Assembly (NCBI GenBank): GCA_023485545.1
Contig: JAMCZI010000006.1
Location: 1 to 35,930, forward strand
Source of the DNA: Candidatus Martarchaeota archaeon
GTDB taxonomy: Archaea > Micrarchaeota > Micrarchaeia > Micrarchaeales > Micrarchaeaceae
DNA: 35,930 bases
Direction of reading: 5' to 3'
The position numbers and the translations under genes are program-made. The first letter of the stretch is position 1, and the number at the start of each line of letters is the position of its first letter. Of this stretch, positions 1-9,080 are shown in pieces. A model generated the notes under the pieces. The model saw only the letters and a list, made by a program, of their open reading frames with translations. It searched no databases and was not told the origin of the DNA.

Positions 1-18
1 TTGATGTTAGAATAATAC

Positions 19-134
19 TGCCAAACGGTAATAGGAGCAGGGCAACGCCCGATCCCTTTCCGAACTCGGAAGCTAAGCCTGCTCACGATATGTGTGTACT
101 GCCATCTGGTGGGAAAGCATATTGCTGTTTGGCA
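19..134 (+). rRNA. rrf: 5S ribosomal RNA
   Basis: The ends pair as helix I: TGCCAAAC at 19-26 with GTTTGGCA at 127-134. The interior holds the universal loop B/C segment CCGAACTCGGAAG followed by CTAAGCC near 60-78, and the total of about 116 nt is normal for archaeal 5S. The first 18 bases of the window lie before it, so it cannot be seen whether a 23S gene is upstream. A protein-coding gene with its own TATA box begins only 50 bases later. Confidence 0.93.
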
Positions 135-150
135 CTTCTGCTTTTGCGAA

Positions 151-162
151 TATTTTAAATAT
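151..162 (+). promoter_or_regulatory. TATA box for the ABC transporter operon
   Basis: An AT-only stretch (TATTTTAAATAT) is centred about 28 bases before the ATG at 184. This spacing puts the expected transcription start at or next to the start codon, so the message is probably leaderless. Confidence 0.55.
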
Positions 163-183
163 GGGCTAGTGGGAATTGTAATC

Positions 184-1095
184 ATGCGAGAGTCAATACT
201 GCTCAAAGGTGTGTCCAAGAAGTTCGGAAAAGTTTCCGCGCTCGACGGCGTAGACCTCAAGCTGAAGAAAGGCATGAGCATAATACTCGGCGCGAACGGC
301 GCAGGGAAGAGCACGCTGCTTAGATGCATAGACGGGCTGTACAAGGTGGATTCAGGCACTGTCATGGTGGATGGCATAGATCCATATCTTGATGACGCAG
401 TGCACATGAAGCTTGCACTTCTCTCGGACAACTACGCGCTCTATGATTATCTCAGCGTAAGGGACAACCTAAAATTCTTCGGGAGGCTGTACGGGCTGAA
501 GGACAGCGAAATAATAGAGAGGGCTTCAGCAGTACTGAAGGAGCTGGACGCCTACAACTACATCGATTCCAAGGTTTTCACTCTGAGCCGCGGAACAAAG
601 CAGAAGGTCGCGTTCTGCAGGGCCACAATAAACAACCCTTCAATAATACTGCTTGACGAGCCTACAGCCTTCCTTGATGCTAACGCTTCTGAGAGAATAC
701 GCAAATACCTTCTCAGAAGAGAGAGGGAGGGCGCGACGGTGCTGTTCGTGACGCAGAAGATAGACGAAGTGACTAGGTTCAACTCGGACATATTCGTTAT
801 AAAGAAGGGCAGGATAGTGGCAAGCACGGACAGCGCAAGCCTCTACAAAAGCATGCTGAAAGATTCCTACATTAACGTAAGGCTGGCCAGGCAGATAAGC
901 TCCGCCAAGCTCTCCAAGATTACCGGGCTTGAATCCACCAACGGGAGCAGGGCGACTTACATAAAGGTGCACATATCCTCATCAAAAGACATTAACATGA
1001 TCATAAGGGAGCTGCTGGATGCAGGTGCCGAGATAGCAGGGATAGACTACACCGAGCCGCTCATAGAGAAGATGTCGCTTGATGGTGAACGATGA
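184..1095 (+). CDS. ABC transporter ATP-binding protein
   Basis: This 303-residue protein is the ATPase half of an export-type (ABC-2) transporter. Visible motifs are Walker A GANGAGKST (residues 36-44), signature LSRGTKQ (134-140) and Walker B IILLDEP (154-160). About 90 residues follow the nucleotide-binding domain, as in the DrrA/NatA type. The ATG at 184 is preferred over an in-frame start at 94 because that one lies inside the 5S rRNA and a TATA box sits 28 bases before 184. The stop overlaps the permease start by 4 bases (ATGA), so the two are translationally coupled. The substrate cannot be told; drug, sodium or lipid export are all known for this class. Confidence 0.92.
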   Translation: MRESILLKGVSKKFGKVSALDGVDLKLKKGMSIILGANGAGKSTLLRCIDGLYKVDSGTVMVDGIDPYLDDAVHMKLALLSDNYALYDYLSVRDNLKFFGRLYGLKDSEIIERASAVLKELDAYNYIDSKVFTLSRGTKQKVAFCRATINNPSIILLDEPTAFLDANASERIRKYLLRREREGATVLFVTQKIDEVTRFNSDIFVIKKGRIVASTDSASLYKSMLKDSYINVRLARQISSAKLSKITGLESTNGSRATYIKVHISSSKDINMIIRELLDAGAEIAGIDYTEPLIEKMSLDGER

Positions 1096-1877
1096 TGGAC
1101 TTCAGGAATGCGTGGGCTATAGCGGTCAAGGACATGCGCGAGGTTTTCAGCAGCGTATCGATATACGGGCCCATGCTTGCCGTGCCTTTGTTCTTCGCAA
1201 TAGTGCTACCTGTGCTTACTTTCTACGTTACCATATACGCTGCGCCGTCGGTGATAGCCAGGATATCTTCGCTGCCGAGCGCACCGCCGATACTGCAGGG
1301 CGCTAACGCAGCAACATTCATGAGATATTTCGCGATAAACGTCCTTGGCCCGATATTTCTTACGATGCCCATATTGACATCTTCGGTGATTTCAGCTGAC
1401 AGCTTTGCGGGCGAGAAAGAAAGAAAGACGGCAGAGGCGCTTCTTGCTACCCCTGTAAAGAAATCCGAGCTCCTCCTGGGAAAGATAATGGCGTCTTTCA
1501 TACCGACAATAATACTTACTGTGGCGGTCTTCGCAATATATGGCACCGTGACAAACACTTTTGCCATGGGCAGCTTCCATGAATACATACTGCCCACCGC
1601 TGCTTGGCTGATGATGATACTCACATCGCCGTTCCTGGCAATAGTGACTATAGGGATAGTGGTGCTGGTGTCATCGCATGTCAGAGGCGTAAAGGAGTCG
1701 CAGCAGATCAGCACGCTTATAATATTGCCAGTCCTGATAATGCCATTCATATCGATACTCGGGCTTGCTTCGCTGACAGTCACGTTCTTCGCATACGTGA
1801 TACTGATTCTTGCAGCGATGTCCCTAGCCCTATTCTATGTTAGCATAAGAACGTTCAGGAAGGACCGCATGCTTTGA
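1092..1877 (+). CDS. ABC-2 type transporter permease
   Basis: A 261-residue integral membrane protein with about six hydrophobic segments. A long extracytoplasmic loop follows the first (roughly residues 45-75). The sequence FAGEKERKTAEALLATPVKK near residues 105-125 is the cytoplasmic coupling motif typical of ABC-2/NatB permeases. It overlaps the ATPase gene by 4 bases and forms the membrane half of that exporter. No second permease is present, so a homodimer is likely. Confidence 0.88.
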   Translation: MMDFRNAWAIAVKDMREVFSSVSIYGPMLAVPLFFAIVLPVLTFYVTIYAAPSVIARISSLPSAPPILQGANAATFMRYFAINVLGPIFLTMPILTSSVISADSFAGEKERKTAEALLATPVKKSELLLGKIMASFIPTIILTVAVFAIYGTVTNTFAMGSFHEYILPTAAWLMMILTSPFLAIVTIGIVVLVSSHVRGVKESQQISTLIILPVLIMPFISILGLASLTVTFFAYVILILAAMSLALFYVSIRTFRKDRML

Positions 1878-1889
1878 CAGGATGATGTT

Positions 1890-2477
1890 ATGGAGGAAAG
1901 GCGTATCGGCGCGATAAATGCTTGCGCGGGGGTATACGAGCCTCGTGAGGATTCCTTCCTGCTTGAGGAGGCGGTTGAAAAATATGCAGCGGGAAAGGCG
2001 CTGGACTTAGGCACTGGGAGCGGCATACAGGGCATAGCTGCAGCGCTGAATGGTTGCAATGTTACTTTTTCCGACATAAATCAGAGGGCGCTTGACTGCG
2101 CAAAGGCCAATGCGGCGGCCAACGGAGTTAGCGGCGATTTCGTAAGGTCGGATATGTTCGGCAGCATACATGGCAGCTTTGATACGATAATATTCAACCC
2201 CCCTTACCTCATAAGCGACAGCGAGACAGAGCTTGCCGGGGATGACGCAAGCCTTGAAGGCGGGGCCTCCGGGAGGGAGCTTATAGACAGATTTCTGGGT
2301 GGCTACCGGAAACACCTTAATTTTGGAGGAATCGCGCTGCTGCTCGAGAGCAGCATGAATGGCTACGAGCGTGATATGGCAGCTCATGGCGCAACTATAG
2401 TAGGCCGTAAGAAGTTTTTCTTCGAGGAACTGGTCGTGATAAAAATACAAGACAATGGTGGTATTGATGGATTTTGA
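1890..2477 (+). CDS. HemK/Mtq2-type protein glutamine N5-methyltransferase
   Basis: A 195-residue class I SAM-dependent methyltransferase. The SAM site is DLGTGSG (39-45) and the catalytic NPPY is at 103-106, the hallmark of HemK/PrmC/Mtq2 enzymes acting on glutamine in release factors. It lacks the N-terminal helical domain of bacterial PrmC, as the archaeal and eukaryotic Mtq2 forms do; those modify aRF1/eRF1 with Trm112. It starts 12 bases after the permease and overlaps the next gene, so it is in the same + strand operon. An N6-adenine methyltransferase activity cannot be excluded from NPPY alone. Confidence 0.85.
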   Translation: MEERRIGAINACAGVYEPREDSFLLEEAVEKYAAGKALDLGTGSGIQGIAAALNGCNVTFSDINQRALDCAKANAAANGVSGDFVRSDMFGSIHGSFDTIIFNPPYLISDSETELAGDDASLEGGASGRELIDRFLGGYRKHLNFGGIALLLESSMNGYERDMAAHGATIVGRKKFFFEELVVIKIQDNGGIDGF

Positions 2478-2949
2478 GATCGTGGACATTGAGAAGGACA
2501 GCGAGACGCAGGCGATAATAGGGCACGCAGGATTCATAAAGAGCGTCGAGGATCTGTACGAGGCGGTAGCCTCTTCGGTGCCGAAGGTGCGGTTCGGGAT
2601 CGCATTCTGCGAGGCGAGCGGCAAGAGGCTAGTGAGAAGCGAGGGAAATGACGAATCGCTTAGGAAACTTGCCGAGAAGAATGCCATGGCAGTGGGAGCA
2701 GGGCATTCTTTCATAATACTAATGAAGGACGCATACCCGATAAACGTCGCAAACAGGATAAAGGCGGTTGACGAGGTATCCAGGGTAATGTGTGCAACGG
2801 CAAACCCAATTCAGGTAGCAGTTGTTAAGACAGCAAAGGGAAGGGCGATTGTTGGAATAGTCGACGGAGAGCAGCCGCTTGGAGTCGAGGGAGATGATGA
2901 CAGGAAGGAGCGCATGGAGCTGCTCAGAAAAATAGGCTACAAGCTTTAG
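2467..2949 (+). CDS. Adenosine-specific kinase (PAE2307-like family)
   Basis: A 160-residue protein matching the archaeal adenosine-specific kinase family over its whole length. Conserved stretches include IIGHAGFIKSVEDLYEA near the N terminus, FGIAFCEASG, VGAGHSFIILMKDAYPINV, and the C-terminal CATANPIQV and GIVDGEQPLGVE. The ATG at 2467 fits the family N terminus; an alternative ATG at 2455 would add four residues. It overlaps the end of the methyltransferase gene. Crystal structures of the family show adenosine or AMP binding, but its cellular role is poorly defined. Confidence 0.85.
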   Translation: MDFEIVDIEKDSETQAIIGHAGFIKSVEDLYEAVASSVPKVRFGIAFCEASGKRLVRSEGNDESLRKLAEKNAMAVGAGHSFIILMKDAYPINVANRIKAVDEVSRVMCATANPIQVAVVKTAKGRAIVGIVDGEQPLGVEGDDDRKERMELLRKIGYKL

Positions 2950-4595
2950 CCGCGAGAGATGCGGCGAGCAGCAGCCGAGTACGCAAGATAAGCCATTACC
3001 GCTATTATGACGAATGCAAGCGTGATGTAATATGTGCGCGATGATGTTGGCTCTGCCTGCGAAAATGCGTATACCGTGCGGTTGACGGGCATCTGCTTGA
3101 TCGTCGTAGTGACGCTAGGCGCAATGACTGTTATGCTCTTGTTCACGACTGTGGAGTTCCTCAGCAACGAAGGCCTTGCATACCCGATAAAGCTGTCGTT
3201 GTTAAGGAAGAGGCTGGAATTGCTGAGATTGAGCGCTATGTTGGAGTCATTGTTGGCAGCAACGACAGAGTTGTTAAGGTATATGTTTCTTGAATAGCTT
3301 GCCTGTATAGCGTTGCCGTACAGCCTGCAGTTGTCGAGCTCGACGTAGTTAGAGCCCTGGAGCATTATGCTAATGTTAGTTGAGTTGATGCTCCCGCCGC
3401 CGCAGTTTATTACAGTATTATGGTCCTGTATCTGCAGCGCCACTGGGCACAGGTCGTTCGTCGGCCAGAATGTCCTGAGCCTGTATATGCCGCTTCTCGA
3501 AAACGTGTAGTAGCCAGGAATTGTTATGCCAGGCATCTGGTAAGTGCAGTATGATATCCCTACCGAATACGTGTCGGTAGTGGAGTTGTCCTGCTCGCCT
3601 ATCGATGGAGCCTTGAGAACGCCTATGAACTCGTGCACGCCGGGCTTCTGCACGCCCCTGTCGTAGCGTATGGTGCCGTTCGACACGTTGTATGCGATAT
3701 GCATCACCGTATTGTTCGGATCTACCTGATAGCCACTGACGAACTTGAGATAATCTGATGGGGGGTTGCTGTATGTCCTTATTGTAAAGTTCCAGTAGAC
3801 GTTAGTGTTATCTGGAAGCTGTATGTCTTCCTCTTCGTGATACGGAGCTATGAATGTAGGGGTGTACCTGTAATCCGCAGTAATGTTAAACTTCCTGAAC
3901 GTCAGGATGTCGTGCCCCCAGAACGGGTCCACAAGCCAGTAGGGATTGTAACTGATGTTCCCGTATTTGCCCACCTGCTCTGCTTCAAGGGCAAAGGTAA
4001 TGTTGCCGGTGCTGTTTGTCGGTGCGTAATAACCGAACCTCGGAAGCGTGTAGTTGCTTTTGCGTGCGAGCGTTATTATTGAGGAAAGATTGTCGCCCTG
4101 GGAGTTTATCTGCCCGCCCCCTATCTGATCCAAAGAATATGGGACTACCGAAGCAAATCCCTGATAGCCAATCACGCCAGAGCTATTCCTTGGCACAAAT
4201 GTAAAATAGTAGCCCAAAGCCACATTGGAGTTGTTGCTCTGGAATGCGAAGGAATACGATCCGCTCGGGGAGAGGATGTTGTCGTATGAACCGTTCATCG
4301 AGGTTATTGTAGCGCCGGAGAATGTGCAGTTTGCCAGAGTATCGTTGTATGTGCTTTGTCCGAAAACCACACTGCTTATCGTGGGATTTTGGCTCGAGCA
4401 TACTGCCTTGCTGTACGAGGTTCCTGGCGCAAATGACACAAAATAGGATGGGCAAGCGCCATTTGCAAGCGATACATACTCGTTTGATTGGTTTATGTAT
4501 ATGCCGCACTGGGGCGATTGCGTTCCCGCATGCGATACGCCTAGCAGCGCAATTGACAGAAGCATTGAGAAAAACACAATATGGTAATTCACCAT
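2946..4595 (-). CDS. Secreted, membrane-anchored surface protein rich in N-glycosylation sequons
   Basis: A 549-residue protein. The chosen ATG gives a clean Sec signal peptide (hydrophobic core about residues 5-22, ending VSHAG); a start 29 codons upstream would add a basic tail not expected before a signal peptide. The C terminus has one membrane segment (ITLAFVIIAVMAYLAYSA) followed by a short basic tail, so most of the protein is outside. There are many N-x-S/T sequons. Around residues 400-490, short repeated units with alternating Asn and hydrophobics resemble a right-handed beta-helix. It is the last gene of a three-gene operon with a membrane glycosyltransferase. No specific family is recognised. 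Confidence 0.8.
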   Translation of the reverse strand: MVNYHIVFFSMLLSIALLGVSHAGTQSPQCGIYINQSNEYVSLANGACPSYFVSFAPGTSYSKAVCSSQNPTISSVVFGQSTYNDTLANCTFSGATITSMNGSYDNILSPSGSYSFAFQSNNSNVALGYYFTFVPRNSSGVIGYQGFASVVPYSLDQIGGGQINSQGDNLSSIITLARKSNYTLPRFGYYAPTNSTGNITFALEAEQVGKYGNISYNPYWLVDPFWGHDILTFRKFNITADYRYTPTFIAPYHEEEDIQLPDNTNVYWNFTIRTYSNPPSDYLKFVSGYQVDPNNTVMHIAYNVSNGTIRYDRGVQKPGVHEFIGVLKAPSIGEQDNSTTDTYSVGISYCTYQMPGITIPGYYTFSRSGIYRLRTFWPTNDLCPVALQIQDHNTVINCGGGSINSTNISIMLQGSNYVELDNCRLYGNAIQASYSRNIYLNNSVVAANNDSNIALNLSNSSLFLNNDSFIGYARPSLLRNSTVVNKSITVIAPSVTTTIKQMPVNRTVYAFSQAEPTSSRTYYITLAFVIIAVMAYLAYSAAARRISRG

Positions 4596-4605
4596 CGGAT
4601 ATCGC

Positions 4606-6255
4606 CTACTTGATGTAGTATACGTTCGTCGGCCTATAAATAAGCGTCGGCGTCTCGTACTCGACGTAGTAGCTAGGTGCATCCTTTGGTATTGTTATGT
4701 TGAGCACGTTAGTCCATTCGCTGCATTTCGGAGGACCGGACCATACTACGTAATTGTCAGGGAGGAATTGGGAGCATGGCGTAGTGTTTGTTATGTCAAA
4801 TATTACACGCGATGTTGAGGGGTCGCCAAAATATGTGGGAAATAGTGCGCCGGTATATGTTATCGTCGTATTGTGCCAGTACGCCTCCAGGTAGACGAGC
4901 GGAGTCCCTGTGACGTTGTAGCGCAGGAAATTGGCAGCCTGCATTACTATCTGCTCTGGATACATCTGCCACCAGTAATACGAGTAGCTTATGAGCGAGT
5001 TGTTCCAATAAAGAAATGCCAGCAGCAACAGCACTAGCACTAAGTCAGCACTGAGAAGATACCTGTTCTTGACCTCCAGCGCCTTCGCGAGAGCTATGCC
5101 TATTATCCCAGCCATGGCGGGAGCTAAAACCATGAAAAAGCGGTGGAGCCTATACGCGAACACGTACTGGAACGCCAGCGGGCTTAGCGTTATCCCGACA
5201 TGCATCGGCCCAAACTCTAGGAAGAGGAAAAAGAAGGCAAACGCGGAGAGAAGCAGGATCGAGCGCTTTTCCCTGAGTATTAGCAAGGCGGCGATTGCCG
5301 GAATGACCATATAGAAGTACACCCCGTATTCGTAATTCTGCGGCATAAGGGTGAACATGTCTACAAGGTTTGACAGTTTGCCGCTAAGGCTTCCCGGCTG
5401 CAGCAGCCGCGTGGCTATCTGGTACTGGAACATCTCCTGTATATAATAATCAAAATTGACGTTGGTGGTAGGTATAGTGGGAAGGCCGTTGATGCGGGCT
5501 CCGACAGCGCTGTAGAACCTGTTGTTGGACGTTATGAATGCGAACGGCTTTCCTATTGCAGAGGCACTGTATATGAAAGATATGAGAAGCAGTATCACGA
5601 TGCCGTATACGAAAAATATGCTTGTCCTGTCGATTAGTATCCTTTTCCTGAGCAGCTCTACGATGGCCAGAAGGAGCATGAACGCTATCACAACTCCGGC
5701 CTCGTAGCTTATGAACCATGCAAATGGCAGCATCGCGCCGCTGGCGAAGTACCAGTACTTCTTGTTGCGCCTCTCTGCGTATATGAAGAATAGAAGCGCG
5801 AGAGCGCCGATAAACATCAGAGGTACATCCTCCTCGGTATTCACCGCGTACTTTGTGAGAAGGGGGAAGACGCTAAGCAGGTATGCAGAGAGCAGGGCTG
5901 CCTTGTTCCCATAAAGCTCTTTTACAATCAGGAAAGTTGCCAGTATGCCGCCAAGGTATCCCGTTATGTCCCAGAGTGTTGATGTCAGATTGGTGACGCC
6001 GAACAGTGCGTAAAAAAATGTTATGGGCAGGAACTGACCAGGCCTGAGCGAAAATATGTAACCTGGATTGAGCTGGTATGCGCCGTTTAGCACGCTGCTC
6101 GCAAGATAGGTGTAGTTCGGATCGTCAGCATAGCCGCTTGGCCCTTCTGCATGGGTAAAAGCATATATGGCAGCATTCGCGAGTATGGCGACAAGCAGCA
6201 CCAGCACTAGCGCCTTGTTCTCCTTTGTGCCGCTCTTCAGGAATTTATCAATCAT
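4606..6255 (-). CDS. GT39/ArnT-like membrane glycosyltransferase (GT-C fold)
   Basis: A 549-residue protein with about 11-13 hydrophobic segments. The first external loop carries the acidic pair YADDPNY (residues 43-49), the position of the catalytic acidic motif of PMT/ArnT-type GT-C enzymes that use lipid-linked sugars. It also has an LRPGQ-like segment after it and a C-terminal extracytoplasmic domain of about 100 residues with several Asn-rich sequons. Its start overlaps the upstream gene by 4 bases. With the secreted protein downstream and the dolichyl-phosphate sugar synthase across the divergent promoter, it probably transfers sugar from a lipid carrier to surface protein or lipid. Confidence 0.82.
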   Translation of the reverse strand: MIDKFLKSGTKENKALVLVLLVAILANAAIYAFTHAEGPSGYADDPNYTYLASSVLNGAYQLNPGYIFSLRPGQFLPITFFYALFGVTNLTSTLWDITGYLGGILATFLIVKELYGNKAALLSAYLLSVFPLLTKYAVNTEEDVPLMFIGALALLFFIYAERRNKKYWYFASGAMLPFAWFISYEAGVVIAFMLLLAIVELLRKRILIDRTSIFFVYGIVILLLISFIYSASAIGKPFAFITSNNRFYSAVGARINGLPTIPTTNVNFDYYIQEMFQYQIATRLLQPGSLSGKLSNLVDMFTLMPQNYEYGVYFYMVIPAIAALLILREKRSILLLSAFAFFFLFLEFGPMHVGITLSPLAFQYVFAYRLHRFFMVLAPAMAGIIGIALAKALEVKNRYLLSADLVLVLLLLAFLYWNNSLISYSYYWWQMYPEQIVMQAANFLRYNVTGTPLVYLEAYWHNTTITYTGALFPTYFGDPSTSRVIFDITNTTPCSQFLPDNYVVWSGPPKCSEWTNVLNITIPKDAPSYYVEYETPTLIYRPTNVYYIK

Positions 6256-7007
6256 GTGACTTTGACCTCTGCGCAGCTTTTTGATATCTTGTTAAATATT
6301 GTCGAGTTCGACACATCGATGCGGTGGTATGTGAAATTGGTGAAGGAGGATACCCAGGAGCTGTCATTCTTGAAGGCGAGAAATACGCCGCCGCATATGT
6401 TCCAGTTTTTTCCAGTGGCGTTCTGCGTCGGGGTTATATTGAGCACAAGCTCCATTTCGGAGCTTGAGGACGCTCCAGGAGGTGTTATTATGTTGGAGTT
6501 GCCCACGCTTGTGAAGTACTTTGTCGAATTTGGCTCGCTGCCGGGAACGTACATGGTATCAGAGCCGTTGCTGTAATAGCCATAGTAATATATGTTGACG
6601 GTCTTGTTGAGAAACGCGCTGACGTTGTAGTTGTTGAAGTTGAAGGTCCCGTTGTACACTATCGCTACACGTATCTTTTTCCCAGGAGTTGCAGACGCGC
6701 TGCTCAAAGACGCGTTTATCGATGAAATCGATATGACTGGCACTTGCGTCACTAGCTTGTGCGTGGAGAACGAATACAGGTCTATGTAGGTGAGGTTCTT
6801 AAGAATCGAATACTGGGTAAACTCGAATTTTGGAAGCGAGCTCGGGGAGGCGCCTCTGTGCGCAGATGCTGAAGGATATCCAAGATAGACAATAACCAAA
6901 ACGATCACAAGCAGGATTATAACTACAGTTGCTATCGCGAAGGCGTAGTCGTTTGACATGTCCTTGAGAAATTCGACGAGCAGCTTCTTTGGCAGTGTCT
7001 CACCCAA
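6252..7007 (-). CDS. Single-span membrane protein with extracellular domain, unknown function
   Basis: A 251-residue protein with a short cytoplasmic N terminus, one very hydrophobic span (about residues 22-43) and an extracellular part of about 200 residues with many N-x-S/T sequons. It has a single late cysteine pair. The start is uncertain: TTG at 7007 opens the frame, while an in-frame ATG at 6959 would shorten the N terminus by 16 residues and keep the membrane span. It heads the three-gene - strand operon and is translationally coupled to the glycosyltransferase. No family recognised. Confidence 0.7.
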   Translation of the reverse strand: MGETLPKKLLVEFLKDMSNDYAFAIATVVIILLVIVLVIVYLGYPSASAHRGASPSSLPKFEFTQYSILKNLTYIDLYSFSTHKLVTQVPVISISSINASLSSASATPGKKIRVAIVYNGTFNFNNYNVSAFLNKTVNIYYYGYYSNGSDTMYVPGSEPNSTKYFTSVGNSNIITPPGASSSSEMELVLNITPTQNATGKNWNICGGVFLAFKNDSSWVSSFTNFTYHRIDVSNSTIFNKISKSCAEVKVT

Positions 7008-7058
7008 ATGTTAAATAAAGTGCCAGTGTTAACATTACATAATTTGTCCTGAAAAGGA

Positions 7059-7067
7059 TATTAATAT
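7059..7067 (+). promoter_or_regulatory. TATA box of the + strand glycosyltransferase operon
   Basis: The element TATTAATAT is centred 26 bases before the TTG at 7089, the spacing of a leaderless archaeal transcript. It lies in the 80-base gap between divergent surface-polysaccharide genes; an AT-rich element near 7038-7045 could serve the opposite strand. Confidence 0.55.
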
Positions 7068-7088
7068 TCCCGTGCATGGTGCTTTGGT

Positions 7089-9068
7089 TTGATAGCCGCT
7101 TTGCTTGTATTGGCCGTTTCAGTAGTTTTTGGCGTGAGCATCGTTTCAAGGCTCGAATTCGCCGACTCCGCGCTCCTCAGGATTTCATTCGGAATTCCTT
7201 TTGGGGTAGCGGCATTCGCCTTCTTGGAGCTGCTGTTCTACTTTCTCTATGGCAGGGTCACGATAGCGACAATATATGCAGCTGCTGCAGTACTCGCCGC
7301 GATAGCGGTTATTGCGGTAGTACAGAAAACTGGATTGAGCGCCAGGAAGCTAAGGAAGCATTTAGCCGGAAAGGGAGCGGGCCTGCCATTCATGCTTGGC
7401 ATATACCTTCTTGTGCTCTACGCAATAATAGGCACTTTGTTCCTCGTGTCAGTTTTCATTGTAGGGCATACGTTTTACTGCGAAGGCCCAGGGTGCTCAG
7501 ATACGATGTACCACATAGGGATAGGCAATTCGCTGCTGTATTCCAGCTGGCCGCCAAAGCTGTACTTCGCGTACGGCGCCAACAACGTATTCCCGTTCAT
7601 CTACGACTTCTTCGTTTCCATGATGATGAAATACGGGCTTGGCATCAATGCTGCGCTTGCTGTTCCTGAGCAGCTCATGGTGTTCTCGTTCGTATGCCTC
7701 TCAGTCCTGATCGCCTACAGGATAACTGGAAGCGAGCTTAAGGCCGTGATGGCCACAGTGATACTATGGTTTGGCGGGACAGGCTTCGTTCAGCTTTTGG
7801 ACTACCCGTTCAAGGGCACCCTGTCCAAATTGCTTTTCCCAATACACCTTCTCACTCCACCAGCTACGACAGGCATACTCTCCGGAGTAAATGCAGCAGT
7901 GTACGTCTCTACCGATTTCATAACTTACTGGGTATCGGTGATAAACACGATGCTGATAGCGCAGCGCGACTTTATGCTCGGTCTACCGATAGGGTTCGCG
8001 GTCATATACCTGCTCTACATCTTCGTGTACGAGAAAAAAGCAATGAGCAAGAAGGAGGCAGCTTTCATAGGCATTCTGATTGGCATGCTGCCGCTGATAC
8101 ACCCGCTCACGCTTGTAGTTGTTGGCGTCCTGGCGGTTTTCTCAATAGCGGTGTACTTGATCACTTCAAAAAAGAAGATTATTGCTGCGACTAATAGCGC
8201 AGTGGCCGCGGCTGCTGCACTCGTGATTGGAATTCCGCAGATGCTTTACATAGATGCGCAGCCAAAGGGGCTGAACTGGTTCTACCAAAATTGGGGCGGT
8301 TTTGTAATACACATGCACAACGCCTTGCTTACCGCGCTGGCAACTTCTGGCAACATACTCTTTTTCTGGATAGAGGTGGTAGGCCTCCCGGCAGTGATAG
8401 GCATCATAGGGCTCGCGTACGCGAAGAAAAAGGAGAGGCTGCTTTTCGTGCCTTTCATGGCGCTCTGGGTGCTCATAACATTCATATCGATAACGCCAAA
8501 CCCAGGAGACGAGAACGAAGTATTCCTATACGTATTTTTCATCCTGGCAATACTGTCATCAGAGCTGCTCTACAAGCTTTGGAAGTCTAACAGGATAGGC
8601 AAAGCAGCTGTGATAGCAATGCTTGTAGTGATATGCTTCAACGCACTTTTCGTCGTGTACTTCGACGACCTGCACAACGTACAGCTTCTTGAATCCCCTG
8701 CAGAAATGTCTGCCGCATCATTCATAGCAAACAACACCCCTGAAGGGGCGGTATTCGCAGTAAGTGATTACAACACGTTCAACCCTGTAGTTTCAACTCT
8801 TGGATCAAGGCAGACCATAATATCAATAGCGATGTACGTTGGTGGGATAGTGACTGTTCCACCGCAGAAGCTCGAAGCCGCCAACTCGAAAATAATATCT
8901 GGTGGCAGCTGCTCGGCAATAGAGGAGTACAACGTATCATACGTATACTTGCAATCCAGCAACTCTTCATCTGGGAAGCCGTTCGACAACTCGAATTTCT
9001 CAGTGGTATACAGGGCACATGACAGCATGCTCAACGACAACATAACGATTTATAGGACACACTGTTGA
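7089..9068 (+). CDS. Large multi-span membrane protein, probable GT-C glycosyltransferase
   Basis: A 659-residue protein with about 13-14 hydrophobic segments and a C-terminal extracytoplasmic domain of about 130 residues with several sequons. An early external loop has CEGPGCSDTMYHIGIGNSLL (near 130-150), where a conserved acidic residue and His follow two cysteines, reminiscent of the catalytic loop of GT-C enzymes. The frame is closed by a stop just upstream, so TTG at 7089 is the first possible start; the TATA box 26 bases before it supports a leaderless TTG message. It is 12 bases upstream of the GT2 gene. The donor and acceptor are not evident. Confidence 0.75.
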   Translation: MIAALLVLAVSVVFGVSIVSRLEFADSALLRISFGIPFGVAAFAFLELLFYFLYGRVTIATIYAAAAVLAAIAVIAVVQKTGLSARKLRKHLAGKGAGLPFMLGIYLLVLYAIIGTLFLVSVFIVGHTFYCEGPGCSDTMYHIGIGNSLLYSSWPPKLYFAYGANNVFPFIYDFFVSMMMKYGLGINAALAVPEQLMVFSFVCLSVLIAYRITGSELKAVMATVILWFGGTGFVQLLDYPFKGTLSKLLFPIHLLTPPATTGILSGVNAAVYVSTDFITYWVSVINTMLIAQRDFMLGLPIGFAVIYLLYIFVYEKKAMSKKEAAFIGILIGMLPLIHPLTLVVVGVLAVFSIAVYLITSKKKIIAATNSAVAAAAALVIGIPQMLYIDAQPKGLNWFYQNWGGFVIHMHNALLTALATSGNILFFWIEVVGLPAVIGIIGLAYAKKKERLLFVPFMALWVLITFISITPNPGDENEVFLYVFFILAILSSELLYKLWKSNRIGKAAVIAMLVVICFNALFVVYFDDLHNVQLLESPAEMSAASFIANNTPEGAVFAVSDYNTFNPVVSTLGSRQTIISIAMYVGGIVTVPPQKLEAANSKIISGGSCSAIEEYNVSYVYLQSSNSSSGKPFDNSNFSVVYRAHDSMLNDNITIYRTHC

Positions 9069-9080
9069 GGTAATTACAGG

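Noticed and set aside
94-183. In-frame extension of the ABC ATPase back to 94
   Set aside because: It runs through the 3' half of the 5S rRNA and has no family sequence; the TATA box fits a start at 184.
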